This document shows positions 47,974-59,384 of a stretch of 64,000 bases of DNA, in pieces. The stretch's first letter is position 1; each line of letters starts with the position of its first letter. The position numbers were made by a program, and so were the translations under genes. The notes under the pieces are model-generated. The model worked only from the letters and a program-made list of their open reading frames with translations. It made no database searches and was not told the origin of the DNA. The stretch comes from Castellaniella ginsengisoli (GTDB lineage Bacteria; Pseudomonadota; Gammaproteobacteria; Burkholderiales; Burkholderiaceae_B): assembly GCF_039523235.1 (NCBI RefSeq), contig NZ_BAAAEX010000011.1, one strand, 5' to 3'.

Positions 47974-48908
47974 GGCGGGGAGCTCCGGTAGTGGTGCGCC
48001 AGCAGCAGCGCCAGCGCGCAGGAGGCCATGCGGGTTTCATAGGCGTCGGCGCGGCTCGTCAGGATGATGGGCACGCGCGCGCCCAGGACAATCCCGGCGC
48101 TGGCGGCCTCGCCCAGGAACATCAACTGCTTGGCCAGCATGTTGCCGCTTTCCAGATCGGGCACGACGAGGATGTCGGCGCGGCCGGCGACTTCGGAGCG
48201 GATGCCCTTGGCCCGTGCGGCGGCGATCGAGATGGCGTTGTCGAAGGCCAGCGGCCCGTCCAGCAGCGCGCCCGAGATCTGGCCCCGGTCGGCCATTTTG
48301 CACAGCGCCGCCGCATCCAGCGTGGCCGGCATGGCGGCGTTCACGGTCTCGACGGCGGCCAGGATGGCCACGCGCGGTTCGGCGACGCCGATGGCGTGCG
48401 CCAGATCGATGGCGTTGCGGATGATGTCGGCCTTCTGTTCCAGGTCGGGCGCGATGTTGATCGCCGCGTCGGTCACGATGAAGGGGCGGGGGTAGTGCGG
48501 CGTCTGCAGCAGATAGCAGTGACTGACGCGCCGGCTGGTGCGCAGGCCCTCGCGGGCGACCACCGCGCCCATCAGTTCGTCGGTGTGCAGGCTGCCCTTC
48601 ATCAGGGCCTCGGCCCCGCCGGCGCGGACCAGCGCCACGGCCTGCTCGGCGGCGGCATGGCTGTGCGGGGCATCCAGGGTCTGGACGCCTTCGAGAGACC
48701 CCCCCAGTTCGCGGGCCGCCTGCTCCAGCCGTGCGCGCGGCGCCACCAATATCGGGTCGATCAAGCCGGCCTGGCGGGCGTCCAGGGCGGCGCGCAGGCT
48801 CAGTTCGTCGCAGGGGTGCACGACAGCGACGCGGATCGGTTCGCGGCCGCGCGCCCGGCCGATGATTTCGGCGAGCCCGGGCGGGGAGGGGGAGAGCGGT
48901 TCGTCCAT
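47970..48908 (-). CDS. pta: Phosphate acetyl/butyryltransferase (short Pta type)
   Basis: PTA/PTB-fold enzyme of 312 residues, without the long N-terminal regulatory domain of E. coli Pta (714 residues). Seen: ALMKGSLHTDELMGAVV, SHCYLLQTPHYPRPFIVTDAAINIAP written in short motifs, DGPLAFDNAIS, and VPDLESGNMLAKQLMFLG, all typical of phosphate acetyl/butyryltransferases. Coupled to ackA. Inferred: acetyl-CoA plus phosphate to acetyl phosphate; butyryl-CoA cannot be excluded. An FNR/ANR-type promoter lies upstream. Confidence 0.9.
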   Translation of the reverse strand: MDEPLSPSPPGLAEIIGRARGREPIRVAVVHPCDELSLRAALDARQAGLIDPILVAPRARLEQAARELGGSLEGVQTLDAPHSHAAAEQAVALVRAGGAEALMKGSLHTDELMGAVVAREGLRTSRRVSHCYLLQTPHYPRPFIVTDAAINIAPDLEQKADIIRNAIDLAHAIGVAEPRVAILAAVETVNAAMPATLDAAALCKMADRGQISGALLDGPLAFDNAISIAAARAKGIRSEVAGRADILVVPDLESGNMLAKQLMFLGEAASAGIVLGARVPIILTSRADAYETRMASCALALLLAHHYRSSPP

Positions 48909-48945
48909 GGTGGGGCTGCCGTGAAAAAAGGGCTGGAAAGACGTT

Positions 48946-48987
48946 GTTATAGCCGCCCGCCGGCTTTCCTAAACTGATCCGGATCAA
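48946..48987 (-). promoter_or_regulatory. FNR/ANR-like promoter of pta-ackA
   Basis: On the minus strand, box TTGATCCGGATCAG (48974-48987; 9 of 10 consensus positions) and -10 TATAAC (48946-48951, 5 of 6). Centre-to-centre distance is 32 bases, exactly that of class-II FNR-activated promoters. Predicted start of transcription near 48939, about 30 bases before the pta ATG. Confidence 0.7.
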
Positions 48988-49043
48988 GAAAACCCGGGCT
49001 TGAGGCGAGGCCCGCGGGCGGCCGCCGCCCGGCCCGGAGGCGG

Positions 49044-51419
<2,376 letters not shown>

Positions 51420-51534
51420 AGGAGTCGTTTCATGCCGGTACAAGCGGCGCATTTTGCCATACCCACCCCGCCATGTCGGAATCCTCTGGCGTATCATCCG
51501 GGGGTTGATCCGCATTTCCGCCGCGCCCCGCACC

Positions 51535-53538
51535 ATGTTTTCCGACGACCTTGCCGACCTCTTCGGCCCCGACGGCCCGCTGGCCCGCCAGTTGCCGGGC
51601 TACGTGCCGCGCGCGGCCCAGCTCGCCCTGTCGGAGGCCATCCGCGATACGCTCGACAGCGGCGGCGTGCTGATCGCCGAAGCCGGCACGGGAACGGGCA
51701 AGACCTGGGCCTATCTGGCGCCCGCCTTTCTCTCGGGCGGCAAGGTCCTGGTGTCCACCGGTACCCGCACCTTGCAGGACCAGCTCTTTCGCCGCGACAT
51801 CCCCCGCCTGCGCGCCGCCCTGGCCTTGCCGGTGGATGTCGCGCTGCTCAAAGGGCGCGCAAACTATGTGTGCCACTACCACCTGGAGCGCCTGGAGCAG
51901 GACGAGCGCGCCTTGAAATCGCGCGACGAAATCGCTCAATTGCGCGCCATCCGCCGCTTCACGCGGGAAAGCGAGAGCGGCGAGCGCGCGGACCTGCCCG
52001 AGGTGCCCGAGACGGCCGATATCTGGGGCCGGGTCACTTCCACCCGGGAAAACTGCCTGGGGCAGGAATGTCCCTTCGTGCGCGACTGTTTTTTGCTGAA
52101 GGCGCGTCGCCACGCCCAGGAGGCCGACGTGGTGGTGGTCAATCATGCGCTTTTCATGGCGGACCTGGCGCTGCGGGAAGAGGGCATCACCGATCTGCTG
52201 CCGGAAACCCGGCTGGTGGTTTTCGACGAGGCGCATCAGTTGCCCGACACCGCCACCCGCTTTCTTGGCCAGAGCCTGTCGCTGCACCAGGTGCTGGACT
52301 GCGCCCGGCAGGCCGAGGCGGCCGGGCTGGCGCACGCGCGCGAGACCGTCCGCTGGAGCGAACTGTGCCAGGCCCTGGAGGCGGCGGCGCGCGATCTGCG
52401 CCTGGTCAGTGCGCCAGTGGGGCGGCTGCCGGGCGGCCGGGCGACTTTCGAGCAGATTCCCGAAACCGATGCCTTCGATCCCGCGCTGGACCGCCTGGCG
52501 CAGGCGCTGGACGGTCTGACGGAGTCGCTGGGCGCCCAGGAAGAACGCCACCCCGATCTGGCGGCGGCCGCCCGCACGGCGCGCACGCTGCGCGCCCGGC
52601 TGTGGCAGTGGGCTCACCCCGGGCGGGGCGAACCGGCCGCCGAAGAAGAGCAGGCGGCGGTGCGGTGGATCGAGCACAGCGCGCATTCCGTGCGGCTGCA
52701 GCGCGCGCCCTTGTCGGTGGCGCGGATTTTTTCGGGTTTTCGCCGGCCCGGCCAGTCCTGGGTGCTGGCTTCGGCCACCTTGTCGGTGCGCGGCGATTTC
52801 CAGCACTTCCAGCGCCAGTTGGGGCTGGGCGGCGCCGAGACGCGCAGTTGGGCCTCGCCGTTCGACTATCCGGCGCAGGGCTTGTTGTACGTGCCCAAGG
52901 CCTTGCCCTGGCCGGGCGATCCGGGGTTCACGGATGCCTTTGCCCAGGCGTTGCTGCCGCTGGTGGACGCCTGTGCGGGCGGGGTGCTGGTGCTGTGCAC
53001 CACCCTGCGCGCGGTGGACCGGGTGGCCGATGTCCTGTTGCGCGGCATGTTGTCCTCGGAGCGGCCGGTCATGCGTCAGGGCGAGGCCTCGCGCGGCGTG
53101 CTGCTGGAGCGTTTCCGGGCGGCCGGCAATGCGGTGCTGGTGGGCAGCACCAGCTTCTGGGAAGGCATCGACGTGCCGGGCGATGCGCTGACCCTGGTGG
53201 CGATCGACAAATTGCCGTTTGCCCCGCCTGACGATCCCGTGCTGGAAGCCCGCTTGAACGCCTGCAGGGCCGAAGGCGGCAATCCCTTCATGGAATACCA
53301 GTTGCCCCAGGCCGCATTGCTGCTCAAGCAGGGGGCGGGGCGCCTGATCCGGTCCGAGACCGATTGGGGGGTGCTGATGGTGGGCGACGGCCGCCTGGTG
53401 GACAAACCCTACGGACGCTTATTGTGGCAAGGGCTGCCGCCCTTTGCCCGGACGCGCGATGCCGAAGTGGCCCTGGATTTTCTAGGCCAGCCACCCGGCG
53501 CGCGGGAAGCGGCGGCGGAAGATGCCGCCGGGCGCTGA
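51535..53538 (+). CDS. DinG/YoaA-family iron-sulfur DNA helicase
   Basis: Superfamily 2 XPD-like helicase of 667 residues. Seen: Walker A IAEAGTGTGKTWAYLAPA, cysteines of a 4Fe-4S cluster in NYVCHYHLERL and ENCLGQECPFVRDCFLLKAR, VVVNHALFMADL, the DEAH box VVFDEAHQLPD, and C-terminal motifs VGSTSFWEGIDVPGDALTLVA and QGAGRLIRS. Known: DinG/YoaA enzymes unwind 5'-3' DNA and R-loops during repair. ATG at 51535 gives the family start MFSDDLADLFGPDGPLARQ. Convergent with bamD. Confidence 0.93.
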   Translation: MFSDDLADLFGPDGPLARQLPGYVPRAAQLALSEAIRDTLDSGGVLIAEAGTGTGKTWAYLAPAFLSGGKVLVSTGTRTLQDQLFRRDIPRLRAALALPVDVALLKGRANYVCHYHLERLEQDERALKSRDEIAQLRAIRRFTRESESGERADLPEVPETADIWGRVTSTRENCLGQECPFVRDCFLLKARRHAQEADVVVVNHALFMADLALREEGITDLLPETRLVVFDEAHQLPDTATRFLGQSLSLHQVLDCARQAEAAGLAHARETVRWSELCQALEAAARDLRLVSAPVGRLPGGRATFEQIPETDAFDPALDRLAQALDGLTESLGAQEERHPDLAAAARTARTLRARLWQWAHPGRGEPAAEEEQAAVRWIEHSAHSVRLQRAPLSVARIFSGFRRPGQSWVLASATLSVRGDFQHFQRQLGLGGAETRSWASPFDYPAQGLLYVPKALPWPGDPGFTDAFAQALLPLVDACAGGVLVLCTTLRAVDRVADVLLRGMLSSERPVMRQGEASRGVLLERFRAAGNAVLVGSTSFWEGIDVPGDALTLVAIDKLPFAPPDDPVLEARLNACRAEGGNPFMEYQLPQAALLLKQGAGRLIRSETDWGVLMVGDGRLVDKPYGRLLWQGLPPFARTRDAEVALDFLGQPPGAREAAAEDAAGR

Positions 53539-53565
53539 GCCGGCGGCCTGAAGCCGCAAGCCGCT

Positions 53566-54405
53566 TCAGAACCAGTTGAGAGGGTTCCAGAGATTGGTCG
53601 GCTCGTCCAGGCCCTGCGAGTAGTACTTGCTGTCCGGGAAATTATGGTCGAGCACGCGCTTGGCATCGTCGCGCAGTTCCGGAAGGCCCAGCTTGTCGTA
53701 GCTGAGCATCATCAGATAAAGAGCCTTTTCCGCGACGGGCACGCCTTCGAAGTCGGTGACCACCGTCTGGGCGCGGTTGGCCGCCGCCACGTAGGCGCCG
53801 CGCTCGTAGTAATACTGGGCGATGTGGACTTCGTTTTCGGCAATGGTGTTGACCAGCCAGGCCGCGCGCTTGCGGGCATCCGGCGTATAGCGGCTGTCCG
53901 GGTAGCGCTTGATCAGCTCGTTGAAGGCTTCGTAGGACTCCCGCAGCCCCTTGGGGTCGCGCTCGCTGGGATCCTGGCGCGTGAAGTTCGACAGGATGGC
54001 GCTGGGCGGCGTGAAGGTGATCATGCCCTTCAGATACAGCATGTAGTCCGTGCCGGGATGGTTCGGGTATTGCTGCATGAATCGGTCGATGGCGGCCTTG
54101 GCCTGCTCGGGTTCTTCATCTTTCCAGTTGACGTAGGCCTGGTCGATCAGGGCCTGCTGGGCATAGATGCCGAACGGGTAGCGGGCTTCGAGGGCTTCGA
54201 GGTTCTTGCGGGCATCGGACCAGTTGCCTGAGCTGATGTCGGAGCGGGCCTGGCTGTAGAGACGTTCTGCGCTCCAGCCGGCGGTCGGATCGACATTGCC
54301 CTTGGTCGAGCTGCAGCCCGCCGCCAGGGCCATGCACAGGCAGGCCAGGATCAGCCTGACGCGGGTTGACAGGGTTTTCGAGAAAACAGGGGCATGCGCG
54401 GCCAC
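53566..54405 (-). CDS. bamD: Outer-membrane assembly lipoprotein BamD
   Basis: BamD (ComL), 279 residues, an essential part of the BAM complex that inserts barrel proteins in the outer membrane. Seen: signal peptide with lipobox LAAGC (lipidated Cys at residue 31), then TPR-like repeats (YSQARSDISSGNWSDARKNL, AKAAIDRFMQQYPNHPGTD, YEAFNELIKRYPDSRYTPDA) and IAQYYYERGAYVAAANRAQ. Start is GTG at 54405 with AAGGA 6 bases before it; no ATG fits upstream of the signal peptide. Divergent from rluD, an arrangement widely conserved. Confidence 0.95.
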   Translation of the reverse strand: MAAHAPVFSKTLSTRVRLILACLCMALAAGCSSTKGNVDPTAGWSAERLYSQARSDISSGNWSDARKNLEALEARYPFGIYAQQALIDQAYVNWKDEEPEQAKAAIDRFMQQYPNHPGTDYMLYLKGMITFTPPSAILSNFTRQDPSERDPKGLRESYEAFNELIKRYPDSRYTPDARKRAAWLVNTIAENEVHIAQYYYERGAYVAAANRAQTVVTDFEGVPVAEKALYLMMLSYDKLGLPELRDDAKRVLDHNFPDSKYYSQGLDEPTNLWNPLNWF

Positions 54406-54460
54406 GGAGCATCCTTGGTCAAGGTGTTAGCATTGTCGGCAGATTATATGATTTGTCGCC

Positions 54461-55438
54461 ATGCCGTACACGGATATCGCCACCGAAGACACAGGCCCCG
54501 ACGCGCCCGAGGTGTACCGGCTGCCGCCGGACGTCCTGCCCGACCGGCTGGACAAGGCGCTCGCGCGTCTCATGCCGAGCCATTCACGCAGCCGTCTGCA
54601 ATCCTGGATCGAGGACGGCCACGTCGAAGTCGACGGCGCCGTGGGCAAGGTCCGCACCCGGGTGGGCCCCGGCGCCTTGATCCGGGTATGGCCCCAGCAG
54701 GCGCCCGAGGACCTGGCCTTCGTGCCCGAGGACGTCGCTTTTCGCATCGTGGCCGATTCCCCCGACTGGATCGTGGTGGACAAGCCCGCCGGCCTGGTCA
54801 CCCATCCGGGCGCGGGCAATTGGCACGGCACGCTGCTCAACGGCTTGCTGTTCCGCTATCCGGAATTGGCCCGCGTGGCCCGCGCCGGCATTGTCCACCG
54901 GCTGGACAAAGAGACGTCCGGGCTGCTGGTCGTGGCGCGGACGGAAGTCGCCCAGACTCACCTGGTGCGCCAGCTCCAGGCGCGCTCCGTCAAGCGCGAG
55001 TACTGCGCGCTGGTGCACGGCGCGCTGACGGGGCGGGGCACTGTGGATGCCCCGATCGGCCGCGATGCCCGGGTGCCCGTGCGCATGAGCGCCGACCGGC
55101 CGGTCGCGCCCAAGCCCGCCGTCACGCATTATGAATCCACGGGCGTCGGCCGGTGCGGCGGGCTCGTCGTCTCCCGGGTCTTGTGCCGCCTGGAGACCGG
55201 CCGCACGCATCAGATCCGTGTCCACATGGCCCGTCTGCGGCACCCTCTGCTGGGCGACACCCTGTATGGCGGCCGGCTGGAAGCCGGCGCCGGGCGCCAG
55301 ATGCTGCATGCGCGCGCCCTCGGTTTCGACGACCCTGTCTCCGGGCGGCCGTGCGCCTTTACGGCAGAACCTCCGGGGGATTTCCTCCGGGTGCTGGACG
55401 GCATTCTCTGGGGGCATGATGACGACGACCATTCTTGA
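54461..55438 (+). CDS. rluD: 23S rRNA pseudouridine synthase RluD
   Basis: RluA-family pseudouridine synthase of 325 residues, isomerising uridines in helix 69 of 23S rRNA. Seen: N-terminal S4-type RNA-binding domain (about 18-80, LPDRLDKALARLMPSHSRSR), catalytic GIVHRLDKETSGLLVVART with the active-site Asp, and LETGRTHQIRVHMARLRHPLLGD. Starts at the ATG beginning MPYTDIATED. Its last 23 bases overlap the pgeF start. Conserved bamD-rluD-pgeF neighbourhood. Confidence 0.95.
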   Translation: MPYTDIATEDTGPDAPEVYRLPPDVLPDRLDKALARLMPSHSRSRLQSWIEDGHVEVDGAVGKVRTRVGPGALIRVWPQQAPEDLAFVPEDVAFRIVADSPDWIVVDKPAGLVTHPGAGNWHGTLLNGLLFRYPELARVARAGIVHRLDKETSGLLVVARTEVAQTHLVRQLQARSVKREYCALVHGALTGRGTVDAPIGRDARVPVRMSADRPVAPKPAVTHYESTGVGRCGGLVVSRVLCRLETGRTHQIRVHMARLRHPLLGDTLYGGRLEAGAGRQMLHARALGFDDPVSGRPCAFTAEPPGDFLRVLDGILWGHDDDDHS

Positions 55439-56210
55439 GCCTGCGCCCGGCCTGCGGGGCGTGACGGGCGAGCCTTGGGCCGGCGTGCAGTATTTTTCGA
55501 CCTGGCGCGTCGGCGGCGTCAGCACGGCGCCCCGGGACAGCCTGAACCTGGGCGCGCACGTCGGGGACGATCCGGCGGCTGTCCGCGAAAACCGGCAGCG
55601 CCTGCGGCGCGCATTGCCGGGGGCGCCGTTCTGGCTGGAGCAGGTCCACGGGACGGACGTGTGCGATGCCGATGCGCCGCCTGACGGATCGGGGCGCCCG
55701 GGCGGCCTTCCGCGCGCGGATGCCGCCGTGACGGTCCGGCGTGACCGGCCTTTGGTGATCATGACGGCCGACTGCCTGCCGGTCGTGCTGGCCGACGAGG
55801 CGGGTTCCGTGTTGGGCGTCGCCCATGCCGGCTGGCGCGGTTTGGCGGCCGGGGTGCTGGAAAGCACGCTGGATGCCATGCGCCGCCGGGCGCCGCAGGC
55901 GCGGCATTGGCGCGCCTGGATCGGACCGGGCATCGGGCCCCAGGCCTTTCAGGTCGGCCCGGAGGTGCGGGCGGCGTTTCTGGACCGTGACCCCGGCTTC
56001 GACAGGTTCTTTGCCGCCGAGGTGAAGCGGGCCGATGGCGCCCGCTGGCTGGCCGATCTGGCCGGCCTGGCGCACGCCCGGCTGCAGCAGGCCGGCGTGG
56101 CCCGGGTGGAAGACAGCGGGGAGTGCACCTGGGCCCGGGCGGACCGGTATTTTTCCCATCGGCGGGATCTCGGTTCGGGGCGGCAGGCGACGCTGGCATG
56201 GTTGACTTGA
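55416..56210 (+). CDS. pgeF: Peptidoglycan editing / purine nucleoside phosphorylase-type protein PgeF
   Basis: YfiH/laccase-domain protein of 264 residues. Seen: FSTWRVGGVSTAPRDSLNLG, FWLEQVHGTDV, IMTADCLPVVLAD and VAHAGWRGLAAGVLE, carrying the conserved Cys and His metal/active-site residues, and IGPGIGPQAFQVG. ATG at 55416 (another at 55419) gives a 23-base overlap with rluD. Known: homologues have purine nucleoside phosphorylase and adenosine deaminase activity and help correct peptidoglycan stems in E. coli. Cytosolic. Confidence 0.93.
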   Translation: MMTTTILEPAPGLRGVTGEPWAGVQYFSTWRVGGVSTAPRDSLNLGAHVGDDPAAVRENRQRLRRALPGAPFWLEQVHGTDVCDADAPPDGSGRPGGLPRADAAVTVRRDRPLVIMTADCLPVVLADEAGSVLGVAHAGWRGLAAGVLESTLDAMRRRAPQARHWRAWIGPGIGPQAFQVGPEVRAAFLDRDPGFDRFFAAEVKRADGARWLADLAGLAHARLQQAGVARVEDSGECTWARADRYFSHRRDLGSGRQATLAWLT

Positions 56211-56242
56211 ATGGCCGGATCAGGGCTAGCGACTTACCCCGA

Positions 56243-56270
56243 TTGACGCAATTTGCGAGAATGACAGAAT
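56243..56270 (+). promoter_or_regulatory. Predicted promoter and candidate operator of phaC
   Basis: TTGACG (56243-56248), 16-base spacer, CAGAAT (56265-56270). A perfect palindrome CGCAA-T-TTGCG (56247-56257) overlaps the -35 end and spacer, so a protein bound there would block RNA polymerase. PhaR, encoded in the same operon, is a candidate binder by function only. Confidence 0.5.
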
Positions 56271-56327
56271 AGACAAATGTGAGGTTCCGGGTGGTCTTGG
56301 AACCCTGGCGGTACAAGGGATGGCGGA

Positions 56328-57950
56328 ATGACTGATCGGAATTCTTCACAAAGGCGGGCGCCGCCCCGGGTTGCGCCCGCCCAACTGGCGGCCATCCGAT
56401 CCAATTTCATCCAATCCTGGCAGTCGCTGCTGGATCAATTCCGGCAGGGCACGCTCGCCCCGCCCGCAGATCGCCGTTTTTCCTCGGATGCCTGGGCCGG
56501 CAACCCCCAGGCCCTGTTTTCGGCGCACGCCTATCTCCTCATGGCCGATGCCCTGCGGCGTCTGGCGCAGGTCGCCGATCTCGAAGACGATGCGCGCGAA
56601 CGTCTCGGCTTTTCGGTCATGCAGTGGATCGAGGCCGCCGCGCCCTCCAATTTCCTGGCATCCAATCCCGATGCGCTCAAGGCCGCCGCCGACAGCGGGG
56701 GCGAATCCCTGCAACGGGGTCTGGCCAACCTGATGCGCGACCTGGCGCGGGGCCGCATGACGCAGACCGATGAGTCCGCGTTCGTTCCGGGCGAGAACCT
56801 GGCGGTCACGCCGGGGGCGGTCATCCATGAAAACGCCTTGATGCAGCTCATCCAGTACCGGCCACAGACCGCCAAGGTCCGCCGCCGGCCCCTGCTGATG
56901 GTGCCGCCCTGCATCAACAAGTACTACATCCTGGATCTCCAGCCGGCCAATTCCCTGGTGCGGCATGCCGTGCAGGCCGGCTTCGAAGTCTTCATGGTGT
57001 CCTGGCGCAATCCGCTCCCGGACGACGGCGACGGCATCGAGTGCAAGACCTGGGACGACTACGTCGAAGACGGCGTGCTGCAGGCGGTGCGGGTGGTGCG
57101 CGAGGTGACCCGCCAGCCGCAGATCAATGCCCTGGGTTTTTGCGTGGGCGGCACGCTGCTGTCCAGCGCCCTGGCCGTGGCCCGCGCCCGGGGCGAAGAT
57201 CCTGTGGCCGCCCTGACCCTGCTCACCACCTTCCTCGATTTCCGAGAAACCGGCATCCTCGACGTGTTCGTCGACGAGCAGCATGCCCGGGTGCGCGAGC
57301 AGCAATTGGGTGCGGGCGGCCTGATGACGGCGGGCGAGCTGTCGACCACTTTTTCCTTCCTGCGGCCGGCCGAGCTGGTCTGGAACTACGTCGGTTCCAA
57401 TTATCTGATGGGCGAATCGCCCCGTGCTTTCGATCTGCTGGCCTGGAACGCCGACGGCACCAATTTGCCGGGGCCGTTCTTTACCTGGTATTTTCGCAAC
57501 ACCTATCTTGAAAACCGCCTCGGGACCGGCCAGCTACGCATCTGCGGCGTGCCGGTCGATCTGTGCGCCCTGGACATGCCGGCTTATCTGTATGCCTCGC
57601 GCGAGGACCACATCGTGCCCTGGACCTCGGCCTATGCTTCGACGCGGCTGCTGCGCGGGCCGTTGCGCTTCGTGTTGGGCGAGTCCGGCCATATCGCGGG
57701 GGTCGTCAACCCGCCGGAACGCGGCCGGCGCGGCTATTGGTTCCGCTCCGGGGATACCGCCCTGCCGGGCGACCCCGAGATCTGGCTGAGCCAGGCGGAC
57801 CACGCCAAAGGCAGTTGGTGGCCCGATTGGCTGGATTGGCTTGCCGGCCATTCGGGCGATTGGCGGGCCGCTCGCCGCACCCTGGGCAACCGAACCTATC
57901 CCGCCATAGAACCCGCACCTGGGCGCTATGTCAAAGTCAAAGCAGTCTGA
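56328..57950 (+). CDS. phaC: Class I polyhydroxyalkanoate synthase
   Basis: PHA synthase of 540 residues that polymerises 3-hydroxyacyl-CoA, chiefly 3-hydroxybutyryl-CoA. Seen: ENALMQLIQYRPQTAKVRRR and VPPCINKYYILDLQP, lipase-like box GFCVGGTLLS with catalytic Cys272, REDHIVPWTSAY (Asp) and LGESGHIAGVVNPP (His). Shorter at the N-terminus than the C. necator enzyme (589). AAGGGA site 7 bases before the ATG. No phaA thiolase or depolymerase gene in the window. Confidence 0.95.
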   Translation: MTDRNSSQRRAPPRVAPAQLAAIRSNFIQSWQSLLDQFRQGTLAPPADRRFSSDAWAGNPQALFSAHAYLLMADALRRLAQVADLEDDARERLGFSVMQWIEAAAPSNFLASNPDALKAAADSGGESLQRGLANLMRDLARGRMTQTDESAFVPGENLAVTPGAVIHENALMQLIQYRPQTAKVRRRPLLMVPPCINKYYILDLQPANSLVRHAVQAGFEVFMVSWRNPLPDDGDGIECKTWDDYVEDGVLQAVRVVREVTRQPQINALGFCVGGTLLSSALAVARARGEDPVAALTLLTTFLDFRETGILDVFVDEQHARVREQQLGAGGLMTAGELSTTFSFLRPAELVWNYVGSNYLMGESPRAFDLLAWNADGTNLPGPFFTWYFRNTYLENRLGTGQLRICGVPVDLCALDMPAYLYASREDHIVPWTSAYASTRLLRGPLRFVLGESGHIAGVVNPPERGRRGYWFRSGDTALPGDPEIWLSQADHAKGSWWPDWLDWLAGHSGDWRAARRTLGNRTYPAIEPAPGRYVKVKAV

Positions 57951-57963
57951 AAAGGAGAACACC

Positions 57964-58701
57964 ATGAGCGGCAAACTGGCTTACGTGACCGGAGGCATGG
58001 GCGGTATCGGCACATCGATCTGCCAGCGCCTCGCGAAGGAAGGATTCACGGTGGTGGCCGGTTGCGGCCCCAGCCGGGATCATGCCAAGTGGCTGGAAGA
58101 GCAGGCTGCGCTGGGCTACAAGTTCAGCGCCTCGGTCGGCAACGTCTCCGACTGGGATTCCACGGTCGAGGCCTTCGTCAAGGTCAAGGAGCAGTTCGGC
58201 CCGGTCGACGTGCTGGTGAACAACGCAGGCATCACCCGGGACGGCGTCTTTCGCAAGATGAGCCGGGACGATTGGCGCGCCGTCATCGACACCAATCTGA
58301 ACAGCCTGTTCAACGTGACCAAGCAAGTGATCGACGACATGGTGGAACGCCAGTGGGGGCGGATCATCAACATCAGTTCGGTCAACGGCCAGAAAGGCCA
58401 GTTCGGCCAGACCAACTACTCCACCGCCAAGGCCGGAATTCATGGCTTCACCATGGCCCTGGCCCAGGAAGTGGCCAGCAAGGGCGTCACCGTCAATACC
58501 ATTTCCCCCGGCTACATCGGCACCGACATGGTGCGGGCCATCCGCCCCGACGTGCTGGAAAAAATCGTCGCCACCATCCCGGTCAAGCGCCTGGGCACGC
58601 CCGAGGAAATCGGCTCTATCGTCGCCTGGCTGGCGTCCGACGATTCCGGCTTTGCCACAGGGGCGGATTTCTCCCTGAATGGCGGCCTGCACATGGGGTG
58701 A
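57964..58701 (+). CDS. phaB: Acetoacetyl-CoA reductase
   Basis: Short-chain dehydrogenase of 245 residues that reduces acetoacetyl-CoA to (R)-3-hydroxybutyryl-CoA with NADPH for PhaC. Seen: cofactor loop VTGGMGGIGTSICQRLAKEG, NNAGITRDGVFRKM, INISSVNGQKGQFGQTNYST with Tyr-x3-Lys (NYSTAK), and ISPGYIGTDMV. ATG at 57964, 13 bases after phaC, with AAGGAG upstream. Confidence 0.96.
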   Translation: MSGKLAYVTGGMGGIGTSICQRLAKEGFTVVAGCGPSRDHAKWLEEQAALGYKFSASVGNVSDWDSTVEAFVKVKEQFGPVDVLVNNAGITRDGVFRKMSRDDWRAVIDTNLNSLFNVTKQVIDDMVERQWGRIINISSVNGQKGQFGQTNYSTAKAGIHGFTMALAQEVASKGVTVNTISPGYIGTDMVRAIRPDVLEKIVATIPVKRLGTPEEIGSIVAWLASDDSGFATGADFSLNGGLHMG

Positions 58702-58703
58702 TC

Positions 58704-59279
58704 ATGGCACGGCACAGCACTTCCTCTCCCCAGGCGGAACGACTCATCAAGAAGTATCCCAACCGCCGCCTTTACGACACCCAGTCCAGCGCCTACATCA
58801 CGCTGGCCGACATCAAGCAGCTCGTCCTGGACAACACGGTATTCAAGGTCGTCGATGCCAAGACCGGCGACGACCTGACCCGCAGCATCCTGCTCCAGAT
58901 CATTCTCGAAGAAGAATCCGGCGGCGTCCCCATGTTCTCGGCCGAATCGCTGGCGCAGATCATCCGCTTCTACGGCCATGCCATGCAGGGCGTGATGGGC
59001 ACGTTCCTCGAAAAGAACATCCAGGTGCTGATGGACATCCAGGATCGCATGGCGGGGCAGTCCCAGGGGCTGTACCAGCAGCATTTCGGCCCGGAGGCCT
59101 GGGCGCAGTTGATGAACATGCAGACCCCGGCCCTGCAGAACATGATGAACAACTACCTGGAGCAAAGCCGCAGCCTGTTCGTGCAGATGCAGGATCAGAT
59201 GCAGGATCAGGCACGCACCATGTTCTCGGCCTTTCCCTTCCCGGGCGAGCCGCCCGAAGGCGCGAAAAAGAAGAAATGA
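58704..59279 (+). CDS. phaR: Polyhydroxyalkanoate synthesis regulator PhaR
   Basis: PhaR repressor of 191 residues. Seen: N-terminal DNA-binding domain RLIKKYPNRRLYDTQSSAYI, the PHB accumulation regulatory domain LLQIILEEESGGVPMFSAES, then a Gln/Met-rich amphipathic helix (LYQQHFGPEAWAQLMNMQ, QDQMQDQART) and a KKKK end. Known: PhaR binds both DNA and PHB granules and controls phasin and pha genes. 2 bases after phaB. Closes the phaC-phaB-phaR operon. Confidence 0.95.
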   Translation: MARHSTSSPQAERLIKKYPNRRLYDTQSSAYITLADIKQLVLDNTVFKVVDAKTGDDLTRSILLQIILEEESGGVPMFSAESLAQIIRFYGHAMQGVMGTFLEKNIQVLMDIQDRMAGQSQGLYQQHFGPEAWAQLMNMQTPALQNMMNNYLEQSRSLFVQMQDQMQDQARTMFSAFPFPGEPPEGAKKKK

Positions 59280-59323
59280 CCGCATCGCGGCCCAGGCTCG
59301 GGCATGGGATGCCGGTCTGGGCG

Positions 59324-59350
59324 AACCGGGGCGCAGCCCCGGTTTTTTTT
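59324..59350 (+). terminator. Terminator of the pha operon
   Basis: 9-bp stem AACCGGGGC-GCA-GCCCCGGTT continuing into a run of eight T. Strong rho-independent terminator 45 bases after phaR. Confidence 0.93.
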
Positions 59351-59384
59351 GTTTCCGCGTGATTTCGGGGTGGATCTCCGGTGT

